Part shown: in pieces, positions 7,701 to 20,146 of the stretch
How the letters are laid out: each line of letters opens with the position of its first letter
Numbering within the stretch: position 1 is the stretch's first letter
Origin: Bradyrhizobium diversitatis
GTDB lineage: Bacteria > Pseudomonadota > Alphaproteobacteria > Rhizobiales > Xanthobacteraceae
Reading direction: 5' to 3'
Length of the DNA: 64,000 bases
Assembly (NCBI RefSeq): GCF_016031635.1
Contig: NZ_JACEGD010000009.1
Span: forward strand, 102,001 to 166,000
Notes under the pieces: generated by a model
The model's database searches: none
What the model saw: only the letters and a program-made list of their open reading frames with translations
Told to the model about the DNA's origin: nothing
Program-made: the position numbers and the translations under genes

Positions 7701-9443
7701 GTGGGGTCGTCTCCAGGCACTGGCCGGAGCAAACGCGCGCATTTCCTGCGCGCGACTTTGCCATGCCTTGCGCTGACGGCCCTCGGAAGCGCCCCGGCGG
7801 CCGCCCAGAGCCTCACGCCCGACCTGTTCAATCCCAACCGCGGCGGCTTTGCCTCGCCCGACACGTTGCCGACGCGCCGTACGGCGGGCGTGCCGCAGGC
7901 GCCATCGGATGCATTGCCGACGCTGCCCGATCCCAATGCCGATCCGCGCAAGGCCCGCGAGACGCCGGCGACCTCGCGTATCGGTCAGGTCCCGACCTAC
8001 GGCCTGCCCGCCGCCGGCGGCGCGAGCAGCTCCGGCTACGATTCGCTGAACCGCAAGCGGCAGCAGCCAAAGCTCTATCCTGGCCAACCGAAGCCGAAGC
8101 GCCCTGTCGGTCCAGGCTCACCGGTGCCACCAGCCACGCCGGTCGCGACGTTGGGACCACCGCGTATCGCGCCGCCGCCGTCCGAGACCGCGCACAAGGT
8201 CCCGGTGCCGCCGGCGATGGCGGGCAACGTGCCCGGGCAGCCGTTGCGGCGCCGCCTCAGGGCCGATGAGGATCCGTTCGGTGCCGTCGGCGATTATGCC
8301 GGCAGTTTCCTGATCAAGGGCGGGCTCGAGCTCTCCGCCGGCTACGACACCAATCCGACGCGCCTCAACAAGCCTGTCGGTTCGCCGGCCTATGTGATCG
8401 CGCCCGATCTGCTCGTGGTGTCCGATTGGGAGCGCCATGCGCTGGTCGCCGATCTGCGCGGCTCGTTCTCGGGCTACACCAACGACATGCCGGCGACGAT
8501 CAACGGCCTCGCCTCGCCGTCGCCGGTCGAGGCCAACCGTCCCGACTTCACCGGCCATGTCGATGGACGGCTCGATGTCACCCGCGACTTCAAGCTTCTC
8601 TCGCAGCTGCGCCTGCGGCTCGCCACTGACAATCCCGGCAGCCCGAACGTGCAGGCCGGCCTGCAGAAATACCCGGTCTATGCCACTTACGGCACCACCA
8701 TCGGCTTCGACCAGACCTTCAATCGCTTCCAGGTCGCCGCCGGCGCCACGATCGATCGCACGGCATACACGGATTCGAAACTCACCGATGGCTCGGTCTT
8801 CCCCAACACCGACCGCGACTTCAACCAGTATGGCGGCGTCGGACGCTTCTCCTATGATCTCAAGCCCGGCCTGAAGCCGTTCGTCGAAATCGAGGGCGAC
8901 ACCCGCGTCCATGACCAGGCCGCCGACCGCAACGGCTACTTCCGAGACTCGAACGGCGGCTATGCCAAGGTCGGCTCGTCGTTCGAGTTCTCGCGCATCC
9001 TTACCGGCGAGATCTCGGTCGGCTATTCCGCGCGCAACTACACCGACCCGCGCCTCAGCCAGCTCGCGGGCTTCCTCACCACGGGCTCACTGATCTGGAA
9101 CGCCAGCGGCCTCACCACGGTGAAATTCTTCACCGACACGCAGATCAACGAGACCACGATCCCCGGGTCCTCCGGCGTCCTGGTGCGCACCTACGCCGCC
9201 GAAGTCGACCACGACTTCCGCCGCTGGCTCACGGCGGTCGGCAAGTTCACCTACGGCACCTACGACTACCAGGGCCAGAATCGCAACGACAAGACCTACT
9301 CGCTCGAAGGCAATTTGATCTACAAGCTCAACCGCAACATCTGGATCAAGGGCACGCTGCGCCACGACATCCTGGATTCGAACCAGGCCGGGTCGAGCTC
9401 GCAGGGGACGGTGATGCTGGTCGGGGTGAGGCTGCAGAACTAG
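7701..9443 (+). CDS. Outer-membrane beta-barrel protein with proline-rich N-terminus
   Basis: 580 residues from a GTG start with GAGG at 7687-7690. A signal peptide (hydrophobic run about residues 18-35 ending AAAQS) is followed by a Pro/Ala-rich linker (about 40-190) and a region of alternating amphipathic strands (about 195-580) of the large outer-membrane barrel class (BBP2-like). Examples of strands are LELSAGYDTNPTRL, GTTIGFDQTFNRFQVAAG and WIKGTLRHDILDSN. The last residue is Asn rather than the usual aromatic. It is divergent from kdsD. Function is unknown; adhesion, transport or polysaccharide-related roles are all possible. Confidence 0.8.
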   Translation: MGSSPGTGRSKRAHFLRATLPCLALTALGSAPAAAQSLTPDLFNPNRGGFASPDTLPTRRTAGVPQAPSDALPTLPDPNADPRKARETPATSRIGQVPTYGLPAAGGASSSGYDSLNRKRQQPKLYPGQPKPKRPVGPGSPVPPATPVATLGPPRIAPPPSETAHKVPVPPAMAGNVPGQPLRRRLRADEDPFGAVGDYAGSFLIKGGLELSAGYDTNPTRLNKPVGSPAYVIAPDLLVVSDWERHALVADLRGSFSGYTNDMPATINGLASPSPVEANRPDFTGHVDGRLDVTRDFKLLSQLRLRLATDNPGSPNVQAGLQKYPVYATYGTTIGFDQTFNRFQVAAGATIDRTAYTDSKLTDGSVFPNTDRDFNQYGGVGRFSYDLKPGLKPFVEIEGDTRVHDQAADRNGYFRDSNGGYAKVGSSFEFSRILTGEISVGYSARNYTDPRLSQLAGFLTTGSLIWNASGLTTVKFFTDTQINETTIPGSSGVLVRTYAAEVDHDFRRWLTAVGKFTYGTYDYQGQNRNDKTYSLEGNLIYKLNRNIWIKGTLRHDILDSNQAGSSSQGTVMLVGVRLQN

Positions 9444-9503
9444 GGGCGGATCGCGTTCGAGTGGATGCGGGTTTAGTTGATGGCGCTCTCACCATCACTC
9501 CGT

Positions 9504-9614
9504 CGTCATGCCCGCGAAAGCGGGCATCCAGTACGCTGCAGCGGATGTGGTGAGTGTGTGCTCTCGAACGCGGGTTTGTGGAATACTGGATCGTCCGCCT
9601 TCGCGGACGATGAC
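9504..9614. repeat. Interspersed palindromic repeat, type D (cgtcatgcccgcgaaagcgggcatcc)
   Basis: Two short hairpins, cccgcgaaagcggg and gtccgccttcgcggac, in a larger inverted arrangement with cagta/tactg marks. It sits between the converging barrel-protein gene and gltD. Confidence 0.7.
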
Positions 9615-9648
9615 AGCATCGTTTGAAGCCGGCAGCCGAGCGCAGCAG

Positions 9649-11100
9649 CTAACGCGGCAGATCCGTCTTCCCCATCAAAAACGTATCGATCGAGCGCGCG
9701 CACAGCCGGCCCTCGCGAATCGCCCAGACGACCAGCGACTGGCCGCGCCGCATGTCGCCGGCGGTGAACACGTTCGGGCGCGAGGTCTGGTAGTCGAGCG
9801 TGTTGGCCTTGACGTTGCCGCGCGGGTCGAGGTCGACCGCGAGCAGCTTGAGCAGGCCTTCGTGCACGGGGTGGACGAAGCCCATGGCGAGCAGGACGAG
9901 ATCGGCATCGAGCTCGAACTCGGTGCCGGGAAGCGGCTTGAACTTGTCGTCGACGCGCACGCAATGCAGCTTCTTGACCTGGCCGTTCTCGCCCGAGAAC
10001 TTCTGGGTCAGCACGGCGTATTCGCGGATCGCACCCTCGGCCTGGCTGGAGGAGGTGCGCATCTTCAGTGGCCAGTTCGGCCAGGTCAGGCCCTTGTTCT
10101 CGCGCTCGGGCGGCGCGGGCATGATCTCAAGCTGGGTCACCGACAGCGCGCCCTGGCGCAGCGAGGTGCCGATGCAGTCGCTGCCGGTGTCGCCGCCGCC
10201 GATGACGACGACATGCTTGCCGCCGGCCAGGATCTCCTGGACGCCGCCGAGCGGCTCCTCGGAGACGCGGCGGTTCTGCTGCGGCAGGAAGTCCATGGCG
10301 TAGTGGATGCCTGACAGCTCGCGGCCGGGGATCGGCAGGTCGCGCGGGGCTTCCGCGCCGCCGGTCAGCGCCACCGCGTCGTACTCGTTGAGCATCTCGC
10401 GCGGATCGACATTGCCCTCGGCGCCGACATGGCTGTTGTAGCGGAAGGTGACGCCTTCGGCTTCCATCTGCGCCACACGGCGGTCGATGACGCTCTTCTC
10501 CATCTTGAAGTCGGGGATGCCGTAACGCAGCAGGCCGCCGGCCTTGGCGTACTTCTCGAACAGATGCACGTCATGGCCGGCGCGCGCCAGCTGCTGCGCA
10601 CAGGCCATGCCGGCCGGACCCGAGCCGATCACCGCGACCTTCTTGCCGGTCTTCTCCGCGGCGACTTCAGGCTTGAGCCAGCCATTGTCCCAGGCGCGGT
10701 CGACGATCGCGCATTCGATGGTCTTGATGGTGACGGGGTTGTCGTCGATGTTGAGCGTGCAGGACGCCTCGCACGGCGCAGGACAAATGCGCCCCGTGAA
10801 CTCCGGGAAATTGTTGGTGGAGTGCAGGTTGCGCGAGGCCTCTTCCCAATTGCCCTGATAGACGAGGTCGTTCCAGTCCGGGATCTGGTTGTTCACCGGG
10901 CAGCCGGGCGTGCCGGGCGCCACCGAGCCGGTGCCGTGGCAATAGGGGATGCCGCAGTTCATGCAGCGCGCGGCCTGGTCGCGCAGCTCCTTCTCGGACA
11001 GCGGAACGACGAATTCCTTGTAATGCTTCACGCGCTCGGCGACCGGAGTGTACTTGCGGTCGTGCCGTTCGATTTCCAGAAAACCCGTGATCTTGCCCAT
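9649..11100 (-). CDS. gltD: Glutamate synthase (NADPH) small subunit
   Basis: 483 residues. Transfers electrons from NADPH through FAD and 4Fe-4S centres to the large subunit for glutamate formation from glutamine and 2-oxoglutarate. The N-terminal iron-sulfur cysteines are visible (Cys46, 49, 54, 67 and Cys106, 110, 114). The FAD motif GSGPAGM is at 159-165 and the NADPH motif GGGDTGSD at about 300. Length is as expected. It lies downstream of gltB on the same strand with a 157-base gap occupied by a palindromic repeat. Confidence 0.96.
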   Translation of the reverse strand: MGKITGFLEIERHDRKYTPVAERVKHYKEFVVPLSEKELRDQAARCMNCGIPYCHGTGSVAPGTPGCPVNNQIPDWNDLVYQGNWEEASRNLHSTNNFPEFTGRICPAPCEASCTLNIDDNPVTIKTIECAIVDRAWDNGWLKPEVAAEKTGKKVAVIGSGPAGMACAQQLARAGHDVHLFEKYAKAGGLLRYGIPDFKMEKSVIDRRVAQMEAEGVTFRYNSHVGAEGNVDPREMLNEYDAVALTGGAEAPRDLPIPGRELSGIHYAMDFLPQQNRRVSEEPLGGVQEILAGGKHVVVIGGGDTGSDCIGTSLRQGALSVTQLEIMPAPPERENKGLTWPNWPLKMRTSSSQAEGAIREYAVLTQKFSGENGQVKKLHCVRVDDKFKPLPGTEFELDADLVLLAMGFVHPVHEGLLKLLAVDLDPRGNVKANTLDYQTSRPNVFTAGDMRRGQSLVVWAIREGRLCARSIDTFLMGKTDLPR

Positions 11101-11140
11101 TAAACCCGAAGTCCCTGCCGCTTAAATTCGTTTGTTCTCT

Positions 11141-11250
11141 CATTCCTCATCCTGAGGAGCGGCGCTCTTTCGCGCCGCGTCTCGAAGGATGGAGGCCCAC
11201 ATGGTGACCTCATGGTGCGAGACGCAGCTATCGCGCTCCTCACCATGAGG
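11141..11250. repeat. Interspersed palindromic repeat in the gltB-gltD gap
   Basis: Marks of a family also seen at 38941-39072: cctcatcctgaggagc at one end and gctcctcaccatgagg at the other, with internal gcgccgcgtctcgaagg. It fills most of the gap between gltB and gltD, so it could form RNA structure that sets the ratio of the two subunits. Confidence 0.7.
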
Positions 11251-11257
11251 GCTTTTG

Positions 11258-15991
<4,734 letters not shown>

Positions 15992-16481
15992 TGCTCTGTC
16001 CTCTCCATGCGGCAAGCTGCCTCACCGCCAACTTCGGCGCACCTTGGGTGTCCCGCGGCACCCGCTCCTGGGCCACCGCTCGTCCGCTGCGAGCCGCATT
16101 TTCTTAAATTCAGGCCTAGGCGCTCTTCGTCCCCGAGAACGGCTTTGCCTGGTACCTTGCCGACGCTCGAGAGCACCGGTTTTCGCTGCAATCCCTGTGC
16201 CGGAACCGCACGCAAAATTGAGACAGTCTTCCTGTCCTAAACATCACCTTGCCAAATTTTTGTCTAGCACACAAGCGCGCGAAAGTCCCGATTCCCGATA
16301 TGTCAATCAATCGCTTTCCAAAAGTTGCGCGGCCCCGGTTTTGAAGCAAACGCGCCCTGATCCGGCCCCGTGCGCGCCGAAATCCCCGATGAAGCTTCGG
16401 ATCAACCCTTCGGAAGGCGCGCCACACCGCGAGAAGCGAAAGAGGGCGGCCATCGGGGGGCCTGACAGGAGCGTCTCGACC
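15992..16481. other. 490-base intergenic region between gltB and the secreted-protein gene
   Basis: Divergent promoter region. It must hold the gltB promoter and that of the Pro/Ala-rich secreted protein. A relatively A+T-rich part lies at 16205-16320. I could not recognise a -24/-12 sigma54 element, an NtrC site or a clear -35/-10 pair, and I see no small gene that I can support. Confidence 0.5.
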
Positions 16482-17237
16482 ATGAAGTTTTTCACAGGAT
16501 GTGTGGCCGCCGCCGCGCTGGCGTTGGCTGCAAGTGCGGGCCACGCCCAGGTTCCCGCCGGCGGTATCGCGAGCGGAGCCATCGTCGCGGTGTCGGATTT
16601 CGACGGACCCTACGCGCCGGAGGCCGCCCCGCCGCCACCGCGTTACGGTTACGGCTATGGCTACGAGGAACGCGGTCCGGCGCCGGTATTGTTGCCGTCA
16701 ACCGAGGTTTACGCGGTGCTGCGCGAAAACGGTTTCTTGCCGCTCGGCATCCCGCGCCTGCGCGGCAGCGTCTACACCATCGCGGTGATCGACCGCCGCG
16801 GCGACGATGGCCGGCTGGTGATCGACGCCCGCGACGGGCGGATCATCCGCTTCATGCCCGCCGCCGACGCCTACGGCATGGCGCCCGCCTATGACGAACG
16901 CGCGGTCGCGCCTTACGGACCGCAAAGCGCGCTGCCGCCGCCGACCGTGATCCGCGGCGGCCCGCCGCGGCCGCCGGCTCCGATCCCGCATGTGGCAAGC
17001 CGCGCCGTGCCGCTGCCCAAGGCCGCCCCGCGGCGCGCCGAGACGCCGGTCGCTGCCGCGAAGCCGACTGATCCGGTCGCGCAGCAGGCTCAAGCACCGC
17101 AGGCCCAGCCTCCGCAGCAAGCGGCCGCCGCGCAGGCCAAGCCCGCCGATGCAGCCGCGCCAACCGTCGGCCAGGCCAAGCCTGCCCCGACCATCCTGCC
17201 GACGCAGGAGATGCCGGCCGTGCAGGGGCTGGATTAG
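16482..17237 (+). CDS. Secreted Pro/Ala-rich hypothetical protein
   Basis: 251 residues. A signal peptide (MKFFTGCVAAAALALAAS, cleavage near AGHAQ at 22-25) is followed by a Tyr/Gly-rich spot, a compact central segment (about 68-120: YAVLRENGFLPLGIPRLRG, then YTIAVIDRRGDDGRLVIDARDG) that resembles the short peptide-binding type repeats of exported proteins, and a long Pro/Ala/Gln-rich tail (about 140-251) that is probably disordered. ATG 16482 was chosen because it begins the signal peptide. Periplasmic or surface location is expected. I do not recognise the family. Confidence 0.75.
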   Translation: MKFFTGCVAAAALALAASAGHAQVPAGGIASGAIVAVSDFDGPYAPEAAPPPPRYGYGYGYEERGPAPVLLPSTEVYAVLRENGFLPLGIPRLRGSVYTIAVIDRRGDDGRLVIDARDGRIIRFMPAADAYGMAPAYDERAVAPYGPQSALPPPTVIRGGPPRPPAPIPHVASRAVPLPKAAPRRAETPVAAAKPTDPVAQQAQAPQAQPPQQAAAAQAKPADAAAPTVGQAKPAPTILPTQEMPAVQGLD

Positions 17238-17278
17238 CGCTGCGAGCTTGGCGCGGTGGCGACAGCCACACCAATGGT

Positions 17279-17406
17279 GTCGTCCCTGCGAAGGCAGGGA
17301 CCCATACCGCGCGATCTATCGGGGGGATGAGGTGCGAGTCCCAGACGAGCAGTCTCCGTCAAATTGCTCCCTGGGGTTATGGGTCCCTGCGTCCGCGGGG
17401 ACGACA
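17279..17406. repeat. Interspersed palindromic repeat, type E (gtcgtccctgcg)
   Basis: Inverted arms gtcgtccctgcgaaggcagggacccata and tatgggtccctgcgtccgcggggacgac enclose about 70 bases. The arms are imperfect. It lies downstream of the secreted-protein gene. Confidence 0.7.
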
Positions 17407-17428
17407 ATGGAGAGAGATCCGAGCACAA

Positions 17429-17458
17429 CAAAAGCGCCCGAACAGCCGGGCGCTTTTG
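17429..17458. terminator. Bidirectional rho-independent terminator
   Basis: Hairpin AAAGCGCCCG-aacagc-CGGGCGCTTT with A-rich and T-rich flanks on the two sides. It sits between the secreted-protein gene and the alpha/beta hydrolase gene, which converge, so it can serve both. Confidence 0.8.
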
Positions 17459-17474
17459 CATTCACGCTATCACC

Positions 17475-18245
17475 TCAGCTTCGCGGATAACCCGCCGCGT
17501 CCAGGATCAGATTCGCGACCTCCTTCGGATGCGATACCAACGAGAGGTGGCCGGCATCGAGCTCGATCGTGGTCGCGTTCATGCGCTTGGCGAGGAAACG
17601 CTCGAAATCGGGATTGATGGTGTAGTCGTTCTTCGACACCGCGTACCAGCTCGGCTTGGAGTGCCACGCCGCCTCCGTGGTGCGGCCGGCGAAGATCGAG
17701 GCCGCCGTCGGCCATTGCACGGCGTAGAGTTCCCTGGCCTGCTCCGGCTTCACGCCATTGGCGAAGTATTTCAGGAAGGCCTCTTCCGAGAGCTTGGTGG
17801 TGCCGTCGCGCTCGACGATGCCGGCGCGTGCGGGCCCGGTCGGAAACTGCTTCGACAGCGCCACGAAATCCTCGTTCGCATCGGGCGCGCGGGCGGCGAC
17901 GTAGACGAGCCCGGTGACCTTCGGGTCGGTGCCGATCTGGCTGATCACAGTGCCGCCCCAGGAATGCGCGACCAGCACGGTCGGCCCGTCCTGCTCGGCC
18001 AGCGCCCGCTGCGTCGCCTCGACGGAGTCCGCAAGCGACGACAGCGGATTTTGCACGGCCGTCACGTGCAGGCCTGCAGCCTGGAGGATCGGGATCACCT
18101 CCGACCAGCTCGACCCGTCGGCCCAGGCGCCGTGCACCAGCACGACGTTCTTCGCCTTGACCGTCGCAGGTGTCTGCGCATGAGCAAGGCCGAGGGGAGC
18201 CGCCAGAAGGCTCGCGGCGACGAAAAGGCTGCGCCAGAGTGACAT
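17475..18245 (-). CDS. Secreted alpha/beta hydrolase
   Basis: 256 residues. A signal peptide (about residues 1-22, ending AHAQT) precedes an alpha/beta-hydrolase fold. Seen are the oxyanion-loop LVHGAWADGSSW, the nucleophile elbow AHSWGG (Ser) and the C-terminal AGHLSLVSHP (His). This is the small salicylate-esterase/EstC-like group. ATG 18245 was preferred to two upstream in-frame starts because GGAGAAG lies 4-10 bases before it and the signal peptide starts there. Periplasmic. Substrate unknown. Confidence 0.87.
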   Translation of the reverse strand: MSLWRSLFVAASLLAAPLGLAHAQTPATVKAKNVVLVHGAWADGSSWSEVIPILQAAGLHVTAVQNPLSSLADSVEATQRALAEQDGPTVLVAHSWGGTVISQIGTDPKVTGLVYVAARAPDANEDFVALSKQFPTGPARAGIVERDGTTKLSEEAFLKYFANGVKPEQARELYAVQWPTAASIFAGRTTEAAWHSKPSWYAVSKNDYTINPDFERFLAKRMNATTIELDAGHLSLVSHPKEVANLILDAAGYPRS

Positions 18246-18342
18246 GATCTTCTCCATCTTGTTTGAGCTCGATGCCCAAGGGACGGAGGGAGCGATGGCG
18301 GCGTTACACGGCTTCACCGCTCTGTGATGCAATGCACAACGA

Positions 18343-18372
18343 AAAAGCGCCCCGGGGCACCGGGGCGCTTTC
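18343..18372 (-). terminator. Rho-independent terminator of the hsp20 gene
   Basis: Hairpin with arms AAAGCGCCCCG and CGGGGCGCTTT. Read on the minus strand it follows the Hsp20 stop by about 24 bases and ends in a run of five T, which fits a terminator for that gene. Confidence 0.85.
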
Positions 18373-18395
18373 GCAACGTGGAAGTCGCGTTCTGT

Positions 18396-18860
18396 TTAGG
18401 CGGCTTGCGCGGCCGAGTTCTCGATCACCTGCGCCTTGGCGCCGGCGTTGATCGCGATCTGGCGCGGCTTCTTCGCCTCCGGAATCTCGCGTACGAGGTC
18501 GACGTGAAGCAGCCCGTTCTCGAGCGAGGCGTCCTTCACCTGCACGAAGTCGGCAAGCTGGAAAGCGCGCTCGAAGGCACGCGCGGCGATGCCGCGGTAG
18601 AGCACTTCGGATTTCGAGTTCTCGTTCGCGACCTTCTCGCCCTTGATCGTCAGCGTGTTTTCCTTCGCGACGATGGAGAGCTCATCCTTGGCGAAGCCGG
18701 AGACCGCAACGGTGATGCGATAGGCGTTCTCGCCGGTACGCTCGATGTTGTACGGGGGGTAACCGGGGCTGCCGTCCGAACCGGCCTGGTCGAGCAGGTT
18801 GAAGAGGCGGTCGAAGCCGACGGTGGAACGATAGAACGGGGTGAGATCGTAGGTACGCAT
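18396..18860 (-). CDS. Small heat-shock protein, Hsp20/alpha-crystallin family
   Basis: 154 residues. An ATP-independent holdase. The N-terminal MRTYDLTPFYRSTVGFDRLF and the alpha-crystallin domain (about 35-130: ITVAVSGFAKDELSI, then YRGIAARAFERAFQLADFV, LENGLLHVDLVREIPE) are those of class A rhizobial small heat-shock proteins (IbpA-like). ATG 18860 was chosen because GGAGG precedes it and the upstream in-frame extension lies in the leader. The leader holds a ROSE-like thermometer and a sigma32-like promoter. A terminator follows. Confidence 0.95.
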   Translation of the reverse strand: MRTYDLTPFYRSTVGFDRLFNLLDQAGSDGSPGYPPYNIERTGENAYRITVAVSGFAKDELSIVAKENTLTIKGEKVANENSKSEVLYRGIAARAFERAFQLADFVQVKDASLENGLLHVDLVREIPEAKKPRQIAINAGAKAQVIENSAAQAA

Positions 18861-18866
18861 GGTCAA

Positions 18867-18883
18867 GTCCTCCATTGAGCGAC
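18867..18883 (-). promoter_or_regulatory. ROSE-type RNA thermometer hairpin over the hsp20 Shine-Dalgarno
   Basis: On the minus strand the leader reads GUCGCUCAAUGGAGGAC, ending 6 bases before the ATG. It can fold with GUC pairing GAC and CUC pairing GAG, a 4-base loop AAUG, and a single unpaired G. The sequence UCGCU (18878-18882) fits the ROSE consensus UYGCU and lies opposite AGGA of the Shine-Dalgarno (18868-18871), as in rhizobial ROSE elements. Translation would be blocked in the cold and released by heat. Confidence 0.85.
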
Positions 18884-18978
18884 TGTTAGGCAACCCGCCC
18901 GCCATCGGGCCGGGCTTTCGTCTGTGTGCAGCCTGATGTTCCGGTTCCGAAACACTGGTAGCGGCCTGCACGAAAATG

Positions 18979-19006
18979 ATATGGGTGGAACGAGACGGCG
19001 TTCAAG
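18979..19006 (-). promoter_or_regulatory. Sigma32 (RpoH)-like promoter of hsp20
   Basis: On the minus strand CTTGAA (19006-19001), 14 bases, then ACCCATAT (18986-18979), close to the heat-shock consensus CTTGAA and CCCCATNT. Transcription would start near 18972, leaving a leader of about 110 bases that contains the ROSE-like hairpin. Confidence 0.7.
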
Positions 19007-19064
19007 AGGGCGGCATTTGCGCCTTTTCGGCGCTTTAGCCCCTTGATTGCAGTACTTCCCGCCT

Positions 19065-20012
19065 ATGACGCTGGTCTCGATCCCGTCCAATCCGGTTCCC
19101 GAAAACGTCGTCAGCGGCACCATCAGGACCCCCGATGGCGCCGAGTTGCGCTTTGCGCGCTGGGCGCCGCCGGCGAACCGCAAGGGCACCGTCTGCGTCT
19201 TCACCGGGCGCAGCGAGCAGATCGAGAAATATTTCGAGACGGTGCGCGATTTGCGCGACCGCGGCTTTGCCGTGGCGATGATCGACTGGCGCGGGCAGGG
19301 CCATTCCTCGCGCCGCCTGCGCGATCCGCGCAAGGGCTATGTGCGCGACTTCTCCGATTTCGAGATCGACGTCGAGACCTTCGTGCAGCAGGTGGTGCTG
19401 CCGGATTGCCCGCCGCCGTTCTTCGCGCTCGCCCATTCCATGGGCGGCACGGTGCTGCTGCGGGTTGCGCATGCCGGCAAGCGCTGGTTCGACCGCATGG
19501 TGCTGTCGGCGCCGATGATCGACCTGCCGGGGCGTACCACCTCATTGCCCGTGCGTGCGCTGCTCAAGACGATGCGCCTGCTCGGGCAGGGCGGCCGTTA
19601 CGTTCCCGGCGGCAGCGACCGCCTCACCGGGCTCGAACCCTTCATCAACAATCCCCTCACCAGCGACCCCGTGCGCTATGCGCGCAACGCCGCGATCCTG
19701 GAGGAGGATCCGACGCTCGGACTGGCGTCACCGACGGTCGCCTGGGCCGATACGGCCTTCCGCGCGATGCACACCTTCAAGCGCGTGAACTACCCCTCCC
19801 AGATCCGCCAGCCGATCCTGATGCTGGCGGCCTCCAATGACACCGTGGTCTCGACCGCGGCGATCGAGGAGTTTGCCTATCACCTGCGCGCCGGCGCCCA
19901 TCTCGTGATCGCCGGCTCCAAGCACGAGATCCTGCAGGAGCAGGACCGCTACCGTTCCCAGTTCTGGGCCGCCTTCGACGCCTTCGTCCCGGGCACGCCG
20001 CTGTTCAAGTGA
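19065..20012 (+). CDS. Alpha/beta hydrolase, lysophospholipase (PldB) type
   Basis: 315 residues, cytoplasmic. The monoglyceride lipase/lysophospholipase group is shown by VFTGRSEQIEKYFETVRDL, MIDWRGQGHSSR, the nucleophile elbow ALAHSMGG (Ser), a late Asp in ASNDTVV and the terminal GSKHEILQE (His). ATG 19065 was chosen; an in-frame TTG 18 bases upstream is the alternative. Divergent from hsp20. The reaction is probably hydrolysis of lysophospholipid or monoacylglycerol; substrate is inferred from the family only. Confidence 0.88.
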   Translation: MTLVSIPSNPVPENVVSGTIRTPDGAELRFARWAPPANRKGTVCVFTGRSEQIEKYFETVRDLRDRGFAVAMIDWRGQGHSSRRLRDPRKGYVRDFSDFEIDVETFVQQVVLPDCPPPFFALAHSMGGTVLLRVAHAGKRWFDRMVLSAPMIDLPGRTTSLPVRALLKTMRLLGQGGRYVPGGSDRLTGLEPFINNPLTSDPVRYARNAAILEEDPTLGLASPTVAWADTAFRAMHTFKRVNYPSQIRQPILMLAASNDTVVSTAAIEEFAYHLRAGAHLVIAGSKHEILQEQDRYRSQFWAAFDAFVPGTPLFK

Positions 20013-20042
20013 GCGCTTGAGCGAGGGATCGTGCCACGAACT

Positions 20043-20127
20043 CGTCATGCCCGGGCTCGTCCCGGGCATCCACGTTCTTGAGGCAGGGGGAAGTTCGTGG
20101 ATGGCCGGGACAAGCCCGGCCATGACG
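20043..20127. repeat. Interspersed palindromic repeat, type D-like (cgtcatgcccgggctcg)
   Basis: Arms cgtcatgcccgggctcgtcccgggcatcca and tggatggccgggacaagcccggccatgacg, each able to form its own hairpin. It lies between two converging genes (lysophospholipase and di-haem cytochrome). Confidence 0.75.
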
Positions 20128-20146
20128 ACGACGAACTCTGGTCGCG

